NCBI GenBank assembly: GCA_003021335.1
Contig: PXQL01000109.1
Span: 774-18,757, forward strand
Origin: Halobacteriales archaeon QH_10_67_13
GTDB taxonomy: Archaea; Halobacteriota; Halobacteria; Halobacteriales; Haloarculaceae
Direction: 5' to 3'
Length of the DNA: 17,984 nt
Position numbers and translations under genes: made by a program
The notes under the pieces: generated by a model
Databases searched by the model: none
The model's input: only the letters and a program-made list of their open reading frames with translations
Told to the model about the DNA's origin: nothing
In this document: one piece after another, positions 15,323-17,984 of the stretch
Numbering within the stretch: position 1 is the first letter of the stretch
Layout of the letters: each line of letters begins with the position of its first letter

Positions 15323-15435
15323 GAGCGTCTCTCCCGGCGACACGCGTCGGTCTGCCGGGTTGGGCGCACGACAGACCGGCCATCCCGAGAGTCCGTCGGC
15401 CGGCGTCTCGACGGGCGTTCCCCGCCCGATCGCAT
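15319..15435 (-). other. Leader region with a 38-codon ORF abutting the DUF5305 start
   Basis: The gap 15323-15512 holds no recognised gene. From the ATG at 15435, about 20 bases after a TATA-like aataataaac, an open frame of 38 codons (MRSGGERPSRRRPTDSRDGR...) ends in a TGA that overlaps the DUF5305 ATG as ATGA. The predicted peptide is Arg-rich, unlike haloarchaeal proteins, so it may be a translated-leader device or an accident. There is no further evidence. Confidence 0.25.
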
Positions 15436-15449
15436 CGAGTCCGGTGGTT

Positions 15450-15458
15450 GGTTTATTA
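15450..15458 (-). promoter_or_regulatory. TATA-like element upstream of DUF5305
   Basis: The minus strand reads aataataaacc in a small A/T island within G+C-rich DNA, about 130 bases before the DUF5305 ATG. It suggests that DUF5305 has its own promoter with a long leader, in addition to any read-through from the signal peptidase gene. Confidence 0.45.
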
Positions 15459-15512
15459 TTCCGTTTGGATCAGGCGATACGCCGAGTCGTCGGTGTGAGT
15501 GGTGTGCTTTGC

Positions 15513-16682
15513 TCATTTTCGTGTCCGATCGTTGAATAGCCCGAACAGTTTGCTCCCGTCGCGAGATCGCTCCCGAACCCGGAGACTCCCCGTCCCGACG
15601 ACCGCAACCCCGACCAGCGTGACCACCCCACCGATCACGAGATTCACCGCAAGTAGCGCCGCAGTCGGGTGAATATCGTGGAGCGTATCGATCACAGACG
15701 TCGGAAGCACCGCGAAGTACCGGTACTCGGTCACGGAGCGCTGGTAGAGTCCGATCTCCTCGGGCACGGACGTTCTGAGGCGCTGTTCGTGTGACTCGCC
15801 GCGGCCGAGCGACACCCGCTGGTCGGGGACCTCGATTCCTTCTGAGGCCGGCTCGACGAACACCCGCAGCGGCACCAGTCCGCCGTTCTCCGAGACGAAC
15901 GGCCGCTCGGTCGTTCCCCCGGCCGCGGTAACACGCGGGGTCTCGGCGTCCGACTCCGCGCTGATAAGCTCGAAGCTCGTCGTGCCTGCGGGGGCGAGCA
16001 TCCCGACCGTCGCCACGAGCATCAGCAACACAGCGAGCCCGCCGATCAGGAGCCGGCTGTCGACGCGCTTGACGGAGAACCGCGACCGCGAGCGCGTCCG
16101 GTCTGGGCGGCCACGTCGTTCCGCTACGAACTCGACGACCAGCAGCGCGGCTCCGAGGCCAAACAGCGTCACCGCCAACCCGCGCTCCCCGCTGAACAGC
16201 GTCGTGCCGAACAGCCCTCCGAGCGCCGCCTGGACCCCAGAGAGCAGCCCCTGGAGTAGCCCGACGCCGGTCCCCAGGCCCGGTATTCTGACGACGCCGC
16301 CGTTTACCTGCAACGCGACGGCCGTGACTTGGGCGTCGGTCACCGGCGGCGCCCCGCTGTCCTGGTCGGTGACGGTGTTTGCGTCGCCTTTGGTTACGTA
16401 TCCGCTGCCGGTTACCGATACCACCCGGTGGGTCGTCGGCTGACCGCCCTCGATCTGGCTGGATTCGAAGGTTATCACGTCGCCTTCGGTGATCTCGCCG
16501 GCCAGGATCGCCGGGATGGGAACGTAGCCGTCGCCGGTCGAAAGCGTTGGCGTCATGCTCCCGCTCTCGACGTAGCCCAACAGCGCCGGCTGCCCGATCA
16601 GGATATCCGAGACCAACGCGATCGTGACGACGAGTACGAGTACCCAGACGAGTGCGCTCGCCGCGCGGGTTCGTACGCTCAC
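15513..16682 (-). CDS. Signal peptidase I (S26B, archaeal Sec11 type) with extra exterior domain
   Basis: This membrane serine protease removes signal peptides from exported proteins. Of the 389 residues, about 1-130 are the catalytic domain. A membrane anchor is at about 8-30. Ser42 is in VESGSMTPTL, and His85 (TTHRVVSV) stands where bacterial enzymes have Lys, as in archaeal and ER Sec11. TKGDANTVTDQD holds Asp100 and Asp106/108. After this, helices at about 160-183 and 211-235 bring the chain across the membrane. An exterior acidic beta-type domain (about 236-335, GGLVPLRVFVEPASEGIEVP) follows, and a last helix (about 340-365) leads to a basic tail. Plain Sec11 enzymes are much shorter. 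The start is GTG 16682. DUF5305, with similar exterior-domain topology, lies 190 bases downstream. Confidence 0.88.
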   Translation of the reverse strand: MSVRTRAASALVWVLVLVVTIALVSDILIGQPALLGYVESGSMTPTLSTGDGYVPIPAILAGEITEGDVITFESSQIEGGQPTTHRVVSVTGSGYVTKGDANTVTDQDSGAPPVTDAQVTAVALQVNGGVVRIPGLGTGVGLLQGLLSGVQAALGGLFGTTLFSGERGLAVTLFGLGAALLVVEFVAERRGRPDRTRSRSRFSVKRVDSRLLIGGLAVLLMLVATVGMLAPAGTTSFELISAESDAETPRVTAAGGTTERPFVSENGGLVPLRVFVEPASEGIEVPDQRVSLGRGESHEQRLRTSVPEEIGLYQRSVTEYRYFAVLPTSVIDTLHDIHPTAALLAVNLVIGGVVTLVGVAVVGTGSLRVRERSRDGSKLFGLFNDRTRK

Positions 16683-16720
16683 CCCGACCCCCTCGAGACG
16701 GTGTCCACTCGTTGTCTCAT
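16679..16720 (-). other. Short upstream ORF overlapping the signal peptidase start
   Basis: The ATG at 16720 opens 13 codons (MRQRVDTVSRGSG) whose TGA overlaps the signal peptidase GTG in a GTGA quartet. The ATG lies about 38 bases after the TATA-like attaaataat, so it would be the first ATG of the mRNA. Coupled re-initiation is possible, but a chance ORF this short is common. Confidence 0.25.
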
Positions 16721-16960
16721 CTCGACGCTGCTCCGGGGTACAGCCCCCCCCGGATTATTTAATCTCACCTTACTCGGGGAACAATCGCGCCATACCGTGT
16801 CGTGTCCTCGGCGACGGCCGCGATCGTCACCTCTGGATCTTCGCCGAGACAGAGAGCGAGGACCGACCTGTCCACCGGGCCGAGACGCGAGGCGCCCGGG
16901 TTCACCGACCTCGACAGGAGACCCACGTCACCGTGCCCGACGTGTGGGTACGCGATTCAT
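16721..16960. other. Intergenic stretch without a recognised gene
   Basis: The space between the divergent signal peptidase and membrane/zinc-ribbon genes is about 309 bases in all. A poly-C run (16744-16751), the TATA island at 16752-16763 and the plus-strand box at 16961 are its visible signals. Several short frames are open. One minus frame (GTG 16926 to TGA 16765, 53 codons) ends in the mildly acidic LGEDPEVTIAAVAEDTTRYG. One plus frame contains CPTCGY near 16936-16953. Neither has a convincing start context or a family I recognise, so I do not call a gene here. Confidence 0.4.
16752..16763 (-). promoter_or_regulatory. TATA-like element of the signal peptidase gene
   Basis: The minus strand reads agattaaataatccg, a clear A/T island about 75 bases before the GTG at 16682. 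The predicted mRNA would have a leader of about 45-50 bases. The plus-strand reading attatttaat is also A/T-rich and could in principle work in the other direction, but no gene follows at the right distance. Confidence 0.5.
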
Positions 16961-16968
16961 ACTAATAT
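16961..16968 (+). promoter_or_regulatory. TATA-like promoter of the membrane/zinc-ribbon gene
   Basis: The run actaatat in gattcatactaatatcacc is centred about 27 bases before the ATG at 16992, fitting a leaderless start there. Confidence 0.55.
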
Positions 16969-16991
16969 CACCGGCCGCACCACGTCCGTCT

Positions 16992-17843
16992 ATGCTGTCG
17001 TGGATGCGGCGAGTACACGATCACCTCCGCCGGCCGGCATACGTCGGCGTGAACCGATGTCTCCAGTGTACGATCGTGAACGTCGCGATCGCCGCAATCT
17101 TAGCACTACTGCTCGGGGCCCTGTGGGCCCCGCTCGGGCTGACAGTCTTCGCGCTCTCGCTTACCGGGATCTACTTTAACGGGTATCTCGTTCCGGGCAC
17201 GCCGACGATCACCCGACGGTACTTTCCGGCGCGCGTGCTCTCGTGGTTCGGGAAACGTCCAGCGATCACCGACGGCGGACTTGACGAGCCACGGAGTGCG
17301 ATCGCGCCGGCCGCCGGCGACCGCGAACCCGACCAACCGGCGGGGCGGCTCCTCTCGGCCGGGATCATCGAGCCGTGTCCCGACGAGGAGGATCTCTGTC
17401 TCGCTCCGGGCTTTCGCGAGCAGTGGTGGCGGCGGATCGAGCAGTGCCGAGACGCGGACACCGCTGTGGACTGGCTCGCGGCGGCGATCGATGTCGATCC
17501 GCGGACGCTGTCGCTCGACGCCGGAGCCGACGCCGACTCCGGGTTCACCGTCAGCTACGGGAGCGATACGATCGCTCGGTGGCCCTCTCGGGGAGCGTTT
17601 CTCGCTGATCTGGCGGCCGATCCCACGCTTGAGGAGTGGGTGAGCGACTGGAACGACCTCCCGGACCGAACCCGGACGGAGCTTCTGGTCCGGCTGCGGG
17701 TACTCCTCACCGAGTGTCCGGCCTGCGACCGCGAGCTCCGGCAGAACGTCGATACCGTCTCGACCTGCTGTGGCGGCGAGCTTCGGAAAGTCTCGATCGA
17801 GTGTCCGACCTGCGGCAGCGTCTTCGATGGGACCGACACCTGA
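16992..17843 (+). CDS. Two-helix membrane protein with cysteine pairs at both ends (zinc ribbon at C-terminus)
   Basis: The 283-aa protein starts with a basic segment and a CxxC pair (Cys23, Cys26 in NRCLQCTIVN). Two membrane helices lie at about 27-47 and 49-66, followed by GYLVPGTPTITRRYFPARVL. The middle (about 95-235) is an acidic soluble region with EQWWRRIEQCRD and TLEEWVSDWNDLPDRTR. The C-terminus has a zinc-ribbon-like pattern: CPAC at 242-245, adjacent Cys259-260, and CPTC at 271-274. I recall conserved hypothetical haloarchaeal proteins with this N-terminal segment but no function. The start at ATG 16992 is backed by a TATA box 27 bases upstream. The last 17 bases overlap the truncated kinase frame that follows. 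Confidence 0.75.
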   Translation: MLSWMRRVHDHLRRPAYVGVNRCLQCTIVNVAIAAILALLLGALWAPLGLTVFALSLTGIYFNGYLVPGTPTITRRYFPARVLSWFGKRPAITDGGLDEPRSAIAPAAGDREPDQPAGRLLSAGIIEPCPDEEDLCLAPGFREQWWRRIEQCRDADTAVDWLAAAIDVDPRTLSLDAGADADSGFTVSYGSDTIARWPSRGAFLADLAADPTLEEWVSDWNDLPDRTRTELLVRLRVLLTECPACDRELRQNVDTVSTCCGGELRKVSIECPTCGSVFDGTDT

Positions 17844-17984
17844 GGCCGGGACCGGACTGGGGCTCGCGATCGTCCCGAGGATCGTCCCCGCCCGCGGCTG
17901 GCGGATCGACCTCACAGAGAGTGCGGCCGGCGGCACCCGGTTCGAGATCCACACGGATGATGACCCACGGTCCGCGTCTGCGTC
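17827..17984 (+). pseudogene. Histidine-kinase ATPase domain fragment (C-terminal end only, runs off window)
   Basis: The frame beginning at ATG 17827 reads MGPTPEAGTGLGLAIVPRIV and then RGWRIDLTESAAGGTRFEIH. This is the G2-box/last-strand end of a HATPase_c domain, whose usual form is GTGLGLAIVxxIVxxHGW. The N box, G1 box, phosphoacceptor His and any sensor domain are missing. The bases upstream, read in this frame, run through the 3' end of the membrane/zinc-ribbon gene and make no kinase sequence. Pro replaces the usual charged residues at two places in the helix (IVPRIVP), consistent with decay. It is most likely the stub left by a deletion or rearrangement. The frame is still open at the window edge, so its end is not seen. 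Confidence 0.7.

Overview
The window looks like ordinary chromosome from a halophilic archaeon (class Halobacteria). The DNA is G+C-rich and the predicted proteins are strongly acidic. Several genes have a TATA-like element (TTTATA, TTATTA or similar) about 25-30 bases before the start codon, the arrangement expected for leaderless haloarchaeal transcripts. Many products match families known from haloarchaea: DUF5305, DUF2391, an HVO_A0114-type regulator, a chlorite-dismutase-fold/ABM fusion and a membrane-anchored winged-helix regulator. I see no rRNA, tRNA, CRISPR array, insertion sequence or prophage gene.

Layout. Bases 1-458 (-) hold the 5' part of glyA. A divergent pair of + genes follows: a site-2 protease with a large PDZ-like insert (602-2374) and a four-part coproheme-decarboxylase-like/ABM protein (2457-4292). 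A small two-helix membrane protein (4362-4583, -) and a broken-looking DUF2391 membrane-protein gene (4639-5226, -) come next. A single TATA element near 5295 could serve both that gene and thrS (5437-7308, +). Then come a SAM-dependent methyltransferase (7402-8118, -) and the overlapping etfB-etfA pair (9978-8234, -). A transmembrane winged-helix regulator (10052-11239, -) is divergent from a PH-like/coiled-coil protein (11411-12676, +). A run of four - strand genes follows: signal peptidase I with an extra exterior domain (16682-15513), a DUF5305 protein (15322-14105), mutY (14030-13104) and a small HVO_A0114-type regulator (13027-12692). The right edge has a membrane/zinc-ribbon protein (16992-17843, +). 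Immediately after it is the last third of a histidine-kinase ATPase domain with no kinase in front of it (17827 to the edge).

Functional links. glyA (one-carbon units), thrS, mutY (8-oxoG:A repair) and etfBA (electron transfer from flavin dehydrogenases) are housekeeping genes. The most plausible local partnership is the signal peptidase with the DUF5305 protein. Both place a beta-rich exterior domain between two membrane helices, and this pairing is, to my knowledge, common in haloarchaea, although no substrate gene lies in the window. The heme-enzyme fusion may give an oxygen-dependent last step for heme made through the siroheme (Ahb) route. The two frameshifts in DUF2391 and the kinase stub mark places where the chromosome appears to have decayed or been rearranged. 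No complete novel defence or mobile system is evident; the less usual features are listed as findings.
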